Origin: Desulfobacteraceae bacterium
GTDB taxonomy: Bacteria > Desulfobacterota > DSM-4660 > Desulfatiglandales > Desulfatiglandaceae
DNA: 5,716 nucleotides
Reading direction: 5' to 3'
NCBI GenBank assembly: GCA_030611815.1
Contig: JAUWPC010000225.1
Location: 1-5,716, forward strand
In this document: positions 1 to 5,533 of the stretch, piece after piece
Layout of the letters: each line of letters begins with the position of its first letter
How positions within the stretch are numbered: the stretch's first letter is position 1
Made by a program: the position numbers and the translations under genes
The notes under the pieces: generated by a model
Seen by the model: only the letters and a program-made list of their open reading frames with translations
Told to the model about the DNA's origin: nothing
The model's database searches: none

Positions 1-162
1 GCAGCACAGGCCGTGCCTCTAATTGGGGCAGCGGGAGGTGCATTGATAAACACGATTTTTATCGACCATTTCCAAGCCATGGCACGTGGTCATTTCATAA
101 TACGCAGGCTTGAGAGGGTCTACGGGACTGACGAGGTTCAGTGTCAATATGAGAAAGTGTGA
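1..162 (+). CDS. EcsC family protein, C-terminal part (5' end outside window)
   Basis: Frame 1 is open from the first base to a TGA at 160-162 and gives the last 53 residues of a protein. The stretch has the features of the EcsC family C-terminus: a small-residue-rich PLIGAAGGALIN segment, then F-x-x-HF, ARGHF, and a closing RRLERVYG followed by a short tail ending YEKV. EcsC proteins are poorly characterised; the name comes from a gene in the Bacillus ecs locus, and the glycine/alanine-rich part suggests membrane association. The next gene begins 3 bp after this stop on the same strand, so the two are probably co-transcribed. The family call is recognition from sequence pattern over a short piece, and nothing can be said about the N-terminus. 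Confidence 0.75.
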   Translation, partial: AAQAVPLIGAAGGALINTIFIDHFQAMARGHFIIRRLERVYGTDEVQCQYEKV

Positions 163-165
163 TTA

Positions 166-1668
166 GTGGGAAAATCAATGGATAATCTTATGAATATGGA
201 CAGTTCTTCTTCGGGTCTCGATGCTGTTTTTGATCCCAAGTCCGTGGCAGTTATTGGGGCATCTTCAACGTTTGGTAAATGGGGTCAAATTATCCTCAGC
301 AATATTGTGGCAGGAAAATTTCAAGGAAAGATATTCCCTGTAAACCCCAAAGAGAAAATAATCTGCGGCCTGCCGGTTTACAAGCATATTTACGATATTA
401 CCGAGCCCGTAGATTTGGCCTTTATAACCACTCCAGCCAAAACCATTCCAGGTATTTTAAAAGAGTGTGGCAAAAAGCGTATAAAGGGTGTTGTGTTAAT
501 CACCTCAGGATTCAGCGAGACGGATGAGGCAGGTAAAAAGCTGGAAAGACAAGTTGTTGATATCTGCCGGGAAGAGAACGTGACACTTGTTGGACCCAAT
601 ACCATGGGAATTATCTGTCCATATGCCGGGCTTTTTGCCACGGGAACCCATACAAGACCCAGAAAAGGGTCGGTAGCATTTGTCTCCCAATCGGGAAATT
701 TGGGCAACCAGCTTATTCACTGGGCGGAGCAGCAGGGGATTGGCGTTTCTGTATTTGTTGGATCGGGAAACGAGGCCGCACTTGCCTGCACTGATTATCT
801 GGAATACCTGGAGCGCGATCCCCACACTAACATTATTATCCTTTACATAGAGAGTGTTGGTGATGGGAGACATTTTCTCGATGTAGCTAAACGAATAAAC
901 CGAAAGAAGCCTGTAATTGTTTTAAAGGGAGGGAAAACCAAAGCAGGGCGAACGGCTGCAGCCTCCCATACCGGGTCCATGAGCGGAGAGCACTCCGCAT
1001 TCAGGGCCGCATGCCGCCAGGCCGGCGTTTTGGATGTGAGATTTCCAACAGAGCTACTGGATTTATCAGCAGGTTTTTCTTCCCTGCCTTTGCCCAAAGG
1101 AAATCGAATCGGCATTGTAACCCTGGGAGGAGGCTGGGGAGTGGTGACCGCTGATGAGTGCAACCAAAGAGGGCTTATAATACCGGATATTCCTGAAAGC
1201 ATTATTGAAACTATCGGAAAATATCTTCCCCCATTCTGGAGTCGGGGAAACCCCGTTGATCTGGTGGGGTCCCGTGACCTCGACGTCCCCCTTGTGGCCG
1301 TGGAAGAACTCCTGAAGTGGGACGGAATTGATGCCGTTATAAGCCTTGGAATCGTGGGCCGTTTTGAGTATGTCCGCCTGTTAACCCAGTCTACCCGTGA
1401 GGTTGACAAGGCCGTTTCTTCAGAGTTCCTGGACCAGATGGAAACCTTTAGCCATGAATATGAAAAAACATACATCGCAAAGATAGTAGAATTAATGGAG
1501 GCATACGAGAAGCCGGTGATTGGAGTATCCCTGGCCAATACAGGAGAAGGTGTCGTCCGTCCCGTAGACGGCAGGCGTTACAGTGGTGTCTTCTATCAAA
1601 CCCCGGAGAATGCCGTTAATGTCCTTGCCAGAATGGTTACTTACAATCGGTTCGTTGGACAGCGATGA
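166..1668 (+). CDS. NDP-forming acyl-CoA synthetase alpha-type subunit (CoA-binding, phospho-histidine protein)
   Basis: This complete 500-residue protein belongs to the ADP-forming acetate/acyl-CoA ligase family, which makes ATP from acyl-CoA by way of a phosphorylated histidine. A CoA-binding Rossmann domain starts near residue 22 (FDPKSVAVIGASS) and runs to about 150, including LVGPNTMG. Succinyl-CoA-ligase-like domains follow: VAFVSQSGNLG (170-180), GSGNEAAL (199-206), and SHTGS at 267-271, where His268 is the expected phospho-site. The NPVDL motif is at 362-366. The end, TPENAVNVLARMVTYNRF, is the usual family C-terminus. The ATP-grasp beta half is neither fused nor encoded downstream in the window, so it must act with a subunit elsewhere or has diverged in function. 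The GTG at 166 gives the longest frame, with GAGAAAG eight bases upstream. ATG codons at 178, 190 and 196 are alternatives, and 178 is quite plausible. The substrate cannot be told from sequence. The last four residues (VGQR) lie in DNA shared with the following gene fragment. Confidence 0.85.
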   Translation: MGKSMDNLMNMDSSSSGLDAVFDPKSVAVIGASSTFGKWGQIILSNIVAGKFQGKIFPVNPKEKIICGLPVYKHIYDITEPVDLAFITTPAKTIPGILKECGKKRIKGVVLITSGFSETDEAGKKLERQVVDICREENVTLVGPNTMGIICPYAGLFATGTHTRPRKGSVAFVSQSGNLGNQLIHWAEQQGIGVSVFVGSGNEAALACTDYLEYLERDPHTNIIILYIESVGDGRHFLDVAKRINRKKPVIVLKGGKTKAGRTAAASHTGSMSGEHSAFRAACRQAGVLDVRFPTELLDLSAGFSSLPLPKGNRIGIVTLGGGWGVVTADECNQRGLIIPDIPESIIETIGKYLPPFWSRGNPVDLVGSRDLDVPLVAVEELLKWDGIDAVISLGIVGRFEYVRLLTQSTREVDKAVSSEFLDQMETFSHEYEKTYIAKIVELMEAYEKPVIGVSLANTGEGVVRPVDGRRYSGVFYQTPENAVNVLARMVTYNRFVGQR

Positions 1669-1834
1669 CAGGGACGCTTTTCGGGAGGCCATTATCAATG
1701 CATTTTGTCACAGGGATTATTTTGAATATGATTCCGTAAATATTGCAATTTTTAAAGACCGGCTTGAAATCAGAAATCCCGGCAATTTCACCTTAAATTT
1801 GACAGATCTTCTAAGATACTCTAAGATATTGTAA
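1658..1834 (+). pseudogene. Fragment of COG2865-type ATP-binding transcriptional regulator / RecG-like protein
   Basis: A frame different from that of the upstream gene encodes about 58 residues containing REAIINAFCHRDYF, then SVNIAIF, then DRLEIRNPG. This is the signature block of the GHKL-like C-terminal ATPase domain in AlbA_2/Schlafen-type regulators, which are often annotated as ATP-dependent DNA helicase RecG-related. Intact members are several hundred residues long. Here the N-terminal DNA-binding and ATPase portions are missing, and the frame stops at TAA (1832-1834) about 20 residues after the NPG motif. It has no start or ribosome binding site of its own; an in-frame ATG at 1583 lies deep inside the upstream gene and gives unrelated residues. 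I read it as a relic. Its 5' edge overlaps the last 11 bases of the acyl-CoA synthetase gene, and its 3' end carries the toxin-antitoxin promoter. Confidence 0.7.
1799..1827 (+). promoter_or_regulatory. Sigma70-like promoter of the toxin-antitoxin operon
   Basis: A perfect -35 box TTGACA (1799-1804) is followed by a 17-bp spacer and a near-consensus -10 box TAAGAT (1822-1827). Transcription would begin near 1834, about 20 bases before the toxin ATG at 1854, giving a short leader. The promoter sits within the end of the dead ATP-binding-protein fragment, so the pair does not depend on upstream transcription. The assignment is by inspection only. Confidence 0.65.
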
Positions 1835-1840
1835 GCTACT
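1811..1840 (+). repeat. Three tandem 10-bp repeats over the -10 region, probable antitoxin operator
   Basis: Three head-to-tail 10-mers are visible: CTAAGATACT (1811-1820), CTAAGATATT (1821-1830) and GTAAGCTACT (1831-1840). The second matches the first at 9 of 10 positions and the third at 8 of 10. They cover the spacer, the -10 box and the expected start of transcription. A period of 10 bp is about one helical turn and suits cooperative binding by ribbon-helix-helix dimers, the fold predicted for the antitoxin encoded just downstream. The repeats are read directly; the operator role is inferred. Confidence 0.55.
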
Positions 1841-1853
1841 TTCGGGAGAAGTC

Positions 1854-2186
1854 ATGGGGCGGGGAAAAGTTTTCGAATGCGAAGTCACTGTATCATCCGG
1901 GGTAAGAGAAAAACTTCAAACAAAGCACCATATTGAAATTTGGGAAGTTGAAGAAGTGATTTATGATGATCCACATTCATTTTCAATGACTTACAAAGAT
2001 TGTTATTTTATTTACGGGCAGACTTTCTCAGGAAGATATCTTCTTGTTCTGGTGAGAGTAATGTTCTCAGAAGAGGTCTTGAAATTAGGCTTCATGAAAG
2101 GGACCAATCTCCTCAAAATAATTACGGCACGGGATATGAATTCAAAGCAAAGAAAGGCCTATAATGAAAGACGAGGAATAATATGA
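1854..2186 (+). CDS. BrnT-like type II toxin (putative ribonuclease)
   Basis: This 110-residue basic protein resembles the BrnT family of RelE-like mRNA-cleaving toxins. The visible family pattern is REKLQTKHHIEIWEVEEVIYDDP near residues 18-40 (family form: KH-G-hydrophobic, then EVEEV, then D/N-P), IYGQTFSGRYLLVLV at about 53-67, and a C-terminal IITARDM (89-95) followed by KQRKAYNER. The start at 1854 has GGAG (1845-1848) five bases upstream. The antitoxin gene follows with an ATGA overlap at 2183-2186, so the two are translationally coupled in the toxin-first order typical of brnTA. Length (BrnT is about 90-100 residues), gene order and partner type agree. BrnT similarity is inferred from motifs, and the catalytic residues were not mapped. 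It could instead belong to a neighbouring uncharacterised family with the same fold. Confidence 0.7.
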   Translation: MGRGKVFECEVTVSSGVREKLQTKHHIEIWEVEEVIYDDPHSFSMTYKDCYFIYGQTFSGRYLLVLVRVMFSEEVLKLGFMKGTNLLKIITARDMNSKQRKAYNERRGII

Positions 2187-2455
2187 TGAAAAAAACAAAA
2201 AAAGTTTCAGATATTCGGCCCATGAATGATGAGGATCTGGGGAAATTCTGGGATGGCCACGAGCCTGAAGATTTTGAAGGGTGGCAAGAAGGAGCACTGA
2301 AATTCACCCGACCGCCCAAGAAGTTGATTCAATTAAGACTTGAACCCAGAGATGTCAGAATAATCGACAGGGAGTCCAAACGCTCTGGAATAGACCGAGC
2401 ACAATTGGTGCGTTCATGGGTAAAAGAAAGGATAAGACAGATCGTCAATGCTTAG
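2183..2455 (+). CDS. CopG/BrnA-type ribbon-helix-helix antitoxin
   Basis: This 90-residue protein has the two-part layout of CopG-family antitoxins. The N-terminal part, with NDEDLGKFWDGHEPEDF (15-31), matches the toxin-binding segment in which an acidic stretch precedes F-W-D. The C-terminal part is a ribbon-helix-helix: the strand KLIQLRL (47-53), a first helix at about 55-67, the turn SGID, and a second helix at about 72-88 with LVRSWVKERI. It should neutralise the toxin encoded just upstream and bind its own promoter, probably at the 10-bp repeats at 1811-1840. The frame starts ATGATG: the first ATG (2183) overlaps the toxin stop and the second is at 2186, with GAGGA at 2173-2177 serving either. 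The stop is TAG at 2453-2455. Because the gene is intact beside two broken genes, the pair is probably under selection. Confidence 0.75.
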   Translation: MMKKTKKVSDIRPMNDEDLGKFWDGHEPEDFEGWQEGALKFTRPPKKLIQLRLEPRDVRIIDRESKRSGIDRAQLVRSWVKERIRQIVNA

Positions 2456-2478
2456 GGCTCACTCATTTTCGGCTATTT

Positions 2479-2496
2479 AGTGCCCGAACGAAAACT
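2479..2496 (+). repeat. Left terminal inverted repeat of the palindromic element
   Basis: This 18-bp end begins AGTG and includes GAACGAAAACT. It pairs with 2604-2621, with two mismatches at the fifth and seventh positions. It starts 23 bases after the antitoxin stop codon. Confidence 0.7.
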
Positions 2497-2603
2497 GTCT
2501 TTTTCGCCAATCTCTGCGTCAGATAAAAATTTTAATCCTCAAAATACTCAATGTATTCCTGTGGTTAAAATTTTGATCTTCCTTGACCTTGACAAAAAAT
2601 CCT

Positions 2604-2621
2604 AGTTTTCGTTCAGACACT
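2604..2621 (-). repeat. Right terminal inverted repeat of the palindromic element
   Basis: This 18-bp end reads AGTGTCTGAACGAAAACT on the minus strand and is the partner of 2479-2496. The 11 innermost bases (GAACGAAAACT) are identical between the two ends. Confidence 0.7.
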
Positions 2622-2647
2622 ATTTAAATTGGAATCTGCTCTTGAAT

Positions 2648-2770
2648 GAGAAATCAAGGGGCGAAATTGTAATCTATGAGGCCAAAGACGGCGAAACGGT
2701 CCTTGAAGTAAGTTTTCAGGAGGATAGCGTCTGGTTGAGCTTGATTCAGATGGTTTTACTTTTTGATTGA
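2648..2770 (+). pseudogene. N-terminal fragment of a RhuM-family (virulence protein / Fic-associated) gene
   Basis: About 40 codons read GEIVIYEAKDGETVLEV, then EDSVWLSLIQMVLLFD, and end at TGA (2768-2770). This is the pattern of the RhuM-family N-terminal domain: an IVIY opening, a DG-E/K-T turn, a V-E/Q-x-x-x-VWL strand, then L-x-QM-x-x-LF. Intact RhuM proteins are roughly 330 residues, so only about the first eighth is present. No ATG precedes it in frame; a TTG at 2642 could have been a start. The fragment begins 26 bases to the right of the palindromic element and ends 33 bases before the PlsC-fusion start codon. RhuM-type genes are common in accessory and defence regions. This copy is dead unless the short peptide has a role of its own. 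Confidence 0.65.
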
Positions 2771-2803
2771 ACTCTGGACACGTAGCCTTCAGGAGCACTT
2801 ATT

Positions 2804-4393
2804 ATGATCAGATATCTCAGCTTAAACGCGTTTATTGTTGTTTGGACAATAATCATGAGCTCGTGGGCCATTATGATCTCTATGGTTGACAAGACCGGAA
2901 AGAAGGTGCATCTCTATAGTGCTGTTCCATGGGCCAAAATGATTCTCCGGGTCTGTGGCATCAAGGTAAGGGTGAGTGGCCTGGGAAATCTTGACACTGA
3001 CCTGCCGCGTATCTATATGACCAATCACCAGAGCTTTTTCGATATCTTTGCCCTGCTTGCATGCCTGCCGGTGAATTTCAAATTTATCTTGAAGCAGGAA
3101 CTGATGAATCTCCCCGTTTTTGGCCCTGCCACGAGGAGAGCTGGGTACATAGGGATAGAGAGAGACGATCCAAGAAAGGCCGTTAAAAGCATGAACCAGG
3201 CGGCAGAAAGGATAAAGAACGGGGCGTCCGTGCTCATTTTCCCTGAAGGGACGCGGAGCCCTGACGGAAGATTGGGGCAATTTAAAAAGGGTGGATTCAG
3301 TCTGGCGATCAAATCAGGTTGCGACATCGTACCTGTGGCGATCAACGGCAGCTACCGCATTGCCCCCAAGGGGAGCCTCAGGATAAAAAAGGGCTCCTTC
3401 AGCTTAAGTATCGGAAAACCGATTTCTCTTGCAGGCTATACCAAGAGAAAAATCCCTCAGCTTATGGATCAGGTGAGAGAGGCGATGTTAAGACAGATGG
3501 AAAAGAGCGGCCCTACTGTTGGTGTGCGCGCAAATGCCAATTTCAAGAAAGTTGGAATGATTTTGATTATTACATCTCTCCTTTTGGTAATGCCCGGCAG
3601 TTCGTCAGGGTATCTTATGCCGGTGGACCAGATTATTGACAAAATGAGGGCGAGATTTTCCAGTTTCAAGACATTGATCATTGACCAGTCCACTCACGTG
3701 TTAGACCCTCAAGATCGAGAGACCACAATGGTTTTTCAGGAGAAAACATGGCTTAAGTCCCCAGGATATTGCCGCTCAGAGATCACAGGACGGCCGGAGA
3801 GTCCGGATATCGCCGGCGCGCCGGCACCCCCACCCCCCGGAGAGCCGGCGCAGAGAGAAGGGCAGGTTGCGTATGAGGTTGCGGAGGGGCAATTGAACAG
3901 TGACACTGCCTTTAGATGGCTTTTGATGGCAAATAACCGGGATACAATTATGACTTTCCTGGCTCAAATGGGCGTTAATCTTGAGTCTGTCGGGTTTACC
4001 CGGCTTGACGGGATCATTGCCTATCGAGTAGGAGATAAGGGCCCTGAGAGTCCAAAGCTTCTGATTCATAAGGAGAGTTTTCTTCCCCTCCTTCTTTCCT
4101 ATGTGCCTATAAGGTCTTCAAGCCAAGATCTGGCGATCGTCCGGTTTGACAATTACAAACAGGTGGATTCAGGATGGTATCCCTACGAGATAGACTACTC
4201 TGTCGAAAAAAAGAGGGTTGAACACTATTTTGTCCTTAACATACGTGTAAACCCACCCATTGAGGCCTCTTTTTTTAAGACCACAACAGAAAAGACCGGA
4301 ACTCCACAGAAGCCTGAAAATGATCAAGACGGACAACAAGAAGAGCGTCTAAGAGAGGTTATCAGGCTGCTAAAAGAGAAATATGGGAATTGA
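2804..4393 (+). CDS. 1-acyl-glycerol-3-phosphate acyltransferase (PlsC) fused to LolA-like periplasmic domain
   Basis: The 529-residue frame contains two proteins' worth of sequence. Residues 1-245 form a full-length PlsC acyltransferase, which makes phosphatidic acid from lysophosphatidic acid at the inner membrane. It has a hydrophobic N-terminal segment (about 6-28), the HX4D catalytic motif NHQSFFD (His75, Asp80), FPEGTRSPDG (146-155) and VPVAINGSY (176-184). Residues 252-268 (MILIITSLLLVMPGSSS, after two lysines) look like a signal peptide or membrane segment, without a lipobox cysteine. Residues 270-490 resemble the LolA/LppX-type lipoprotein-carrier fold: VDQIIDKMRARFSSFKTL, later WLKSPG, LLIHKESFLPLLL, and SGWYPYEIDYS. 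A proline-rich insert (339-348) interrupts this part, and the last 40 residues are charged. AGGAG at 2791-2795 is eight bases before the ATG. The frame may be a true fusion with a periplasmic C-terminus, or two genes whose separating stop was lost or misread. M252 (base 3557) is the likely internal start in the second case, but it lacks a good ribosome binding site. Confidence 0.8.
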   Translation: MIRYLSLNAFIVVWTIIMSSWAIMISMVDKTGKKVHLYSAVPWAKMILRVCGIKVRVSGLGNLDTDLPRIYMTNHQSFFDIFALLACLPVNFKFILKQELMNLPVFGPATRRAGYIGIERDDPRKAVKSMNQAAERIKNGASVLIFPEGTRSPDGRLGQFKKGGFSLAIKSGCDIVPVAINGSYRIAPKGSLRIKKGSFSLSIGKPISLAGYTKRKIPQLMDQVREAMLRQMEKSGPTVGVRANANFKKVGMILIITSLLLVMPGSSSGYLMPVDQIIDKMRARFSSFKTLIIDQSTHVLDPQDRETTMVFQEKTWLKSPGYCRSEITGRPESPDIAGAPAPPPPGEPAQREGQVAYEVAEGQLNSDTAFRWLLMANNRDTIMTFLAQMGVNLESVGFTRLDGIIAYRVGDKGPESPKLLIHKESFLPLLLSYVPIRSSSQDLAIVRFDNYKQVDSGWYPYEIDYSVEKKRVEHYFVLNIRVNPPIEASFFKTTTEKTGTPQKPENDQDGQQEERLREVIRLLKEKYGN

Positions 4394-4450
4394 GAAAGGC
4401 AATTTAGGGATTGAGGAATTCAGGAAGTTTCCTTTTCTTATAAGGTGTAT

Positions 4451-4753
4451 ATGAGCTTCGATTTCAGCACTGTCAGCGATGAAGAGATAAGACGGGAAAA
4501 GGAAAAGGCCCGGCGCCTGAGACGTTCCCACTGGTGGAACAGCAGAATCGAGAAGGGGATTTGCCATTACTGCAACCGCCAGGTGGGGCGGGAGAACCTG
4601 ACCATGGACCATGTGGTGCCTCTTGCACGTGGTGGAAAAAGCAAGAAAGGGAATCTTGTCCCTGCCTGTAAAGAGTGCAACAACAGGAAGAAGTATCTAT
4701 TACCTGTGGAGTGGGAAGAGTATTTAGAGACCTCGGCTCACTTCAACCGCTAA
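4451..4753 (+). CDS. Small HNH endonuclease
   Basis: This 100-residue protein is a basic helical lead-in (about 10-35, rich in Arg, Lys and Glu) followed by a complete HNH nuclease domain. Zinc-binding pairs are C38-x-x-C41 and C73-x-x-C76. The metal/catalytic line is M-D53-H54-VVPLARGG with Asn68 and Asn77, in the order of the common stand-alone HNH family. Such domains cut or nick DNA; the target is not predictable here. I chose ATG at 4451 because AAGG (4442-4445) lies five bases upstream; an in-frame GTG at 4445 would add only two residues and would overlap that site. The gene lies 57 bp after the PlsC-fusion stop on the same strand. Its last 30 bases overlap the convergent SAM hydrolase gene. 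No restriction-modification, phage or intron partner is visible, so it is an orphan. Confidence 0.85.
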   Translation: MSFDFSTVSDEEIRREKEKARRLRRSHWWNSRIEKGICHYCNRQVGRENLTMDHVVPLARGGKSKKGNLVPACKECNNRKKYLLPVEWEEYLETSAHFNR

Positions 4754-5533
4754 CCCGATGATTTCCGCCTCATCGAGGCCAAGTAGATCAGAGGCCCGGC
4801 CCAGATTTACTGCGATCTCAAGGTAACCGGAACTCCCGAACAGACTCAGGATTTCGCCTTTTCCGCATTCGGCATATGTCCCTCGTATACCTTCGATAAG
4901 CAAGTCCTCAAGCCTTATGACCAGAGTTCTACCCCCCGCAAATCCCTCAATCTCTTTACGATGGATGTTAGTGATCAGGTTTCCGAAGTGATCGACACTG
5001 ACTACCTGGCCATAGAGGGTGCCTCCTTCTTGGTGTGGAGCAGGGAGCTGCAGCTTGACAGGGTCGCTGATGACCGGTCCCATTTCAAAAGGGTCAGATC
5101 CCATAGACAGGTGTGCTGCCACCGGGGCAAAGATATCCCGGCCATGAAATGTGTTGCTAACATCAGGGAGAAAGTATTTGGTTTCGGTGAGGTGTATGAT
5201 CCTGATATTTTTATGCGCATTGATTATCGGCCATAAGATGCCATTATCAGGTCCCACAAAAAGATGAGACCGGGCCAGTAAGATGATTGCCCGTCTCTTG
5301 CCGCCTACCCCGGGGTCAACCACTGTCACATGGACAGTCCCTTCCGGAAAGTAGGGATAGGTCTCGCGGATGATGCCCGCAGCCCTGCTAATGGATCCGG
5401 CTTTAACATGATGGCTTATGTCAATAATGCGGGCAACTGGGTTGATAGCCAATATAACCCCCTTCATCATGCCCACATAAGGATCTTCCAGGCCAAAATC
5501 GGTGAGCAGGGTAATAAGCCCGGAGCGCTTCAT
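4724..5533 (-). CDS. S-adenosylmethionine hydrolase (SAM hydroxide adenosyltransferase, DUF62 family)
   Basis: This 269-residue protein has the usual length and all the landmarks of the family that splits S-adenosylmethionine into adenosine and methionine with a water-derived hydroxide. The relatives fluorinase and chlorinase use halide instead. Visible motifs are LLTDFGLEDPYVG (9-21), VVDPGVGGKRR (71-81), GPDNG (94-98), FHGRDIFAPVAAHL (129-142) and DHFGNLITNI in the C-terminal beta domain, ending with the S-G-YLEIAVN strand. Asp73, Arg80 and His130 fit the Asp-Arg-His set that marks hydrolases rather than halogenases. The start codon overlaps the stop of the upstream sirtuin gene by ATGA, with GGAGGG (minus strand, 5540-5545) six bases before the ATG. 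The 3' end overlaps the opposing HNH gene by 30 bases. The physiological reason for SAM cleavage in bacteria is not settled. Confidence 0.9.
   Translation of the reverse strand: MKRSGLITLLTDFGLEDPYVGMMKGVILAINPVARIIDISHHVKAGSISRAAGIIRETYPYFPEGTVHVTVVDPGVGGKRRAIILLARSHLFVGPDNGILWPIINAHKNIRIIHLTETKYFLPDVSNTFHGRDIFAPVAAHLSMGSDPFEMGPVISDPVKLQLPAPHQEGGTLYGQVVSVDHFGNLITNIHRKEIEGFAGGRTLVIRLEDLLIEGIRGTYAECGKGEILSLFGSSGYLEIAVNLGRASDLLGLDEAEIIGLAVEVSRGL

Larger units (their letters stand above)
2479..2621. mobile_element. 143-bp palindromic MITE-like element
   Basis: The element is bounded by 18-bp terminal inverted repeats: AGTGCCCGAACGAAAACT (2479-2496) and AGTTTTCGTTCAGACACT (2604-2621), which match at 16 of 18 positions. 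Two further inverted pairs are nested inside, AAAATTTTAA (2526-2535) with TTAAAATTTT (2565-2574), and AATAC (2543-2547) with GTATT (2553-2557). All three pairs share the same midpoint, base 2550, so the whole element can fold into one long interrupted hairpin. ATTT lies immediately outside both ends (2475-2478 and 2622-2625), a possible 4-bp target duplication. It has no coding capacity and so would need a transposase in trans. As RNA or single-stranded DNA it could also work as a structured terminator between the antitoxin gene and the next gene. The structure is seen directly; mobility is inferred. Confidence 0.7.

Noticed and set aside
843..1538. Long open frame of 231 codons on the minus strand opposite the acyl-CoA synthetase gene
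   Set aside because: It lies wholly antisense to a well-supported gene, has low-complexity Ser/Arg/Pro-rich composition and matches no family I recognise.
1583..1657. ATG at 1583 as the true start of the 83-codon frame ending at 1834
   Set aside because: The first 25 codons are an out-of-frame reading of the acyl-CoA synthetase gene and show no family similarity; homology starts only at about 1658.
2589..2617. TTGACA near the right end of the palindromic element as an outward promoter
   Set aside because: The hexamer at the proper spacing (2612-2617, TTCAGA) is a poor -10 box, and the better TATTTA at 2621 is 26 bp away.
4410..4440. Possible terminator hairpin AGGA/TCCT followed by T-rich bases after the PlsC-fusion gene
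   Set aside because: The stem is only 4-5 bp with a very small loop and an interrupted T-run, too weak to call. Otherwise the 57-bp gap before the HNH gene shows only its ribosome binding site.
4445..4450. GTG at 4445 as the HNH gene start
   Set aside because: It overlaps the AAGG that best serves as ribosome binding site for the ATG at 4451 and adds only two residues.
4961..5236. Plus-strand frame of 91 codons inside the SAM hydrolase region
   Set aside because: It is antisense to a complete, motif-rich enzyme gene and has no recognisable content.
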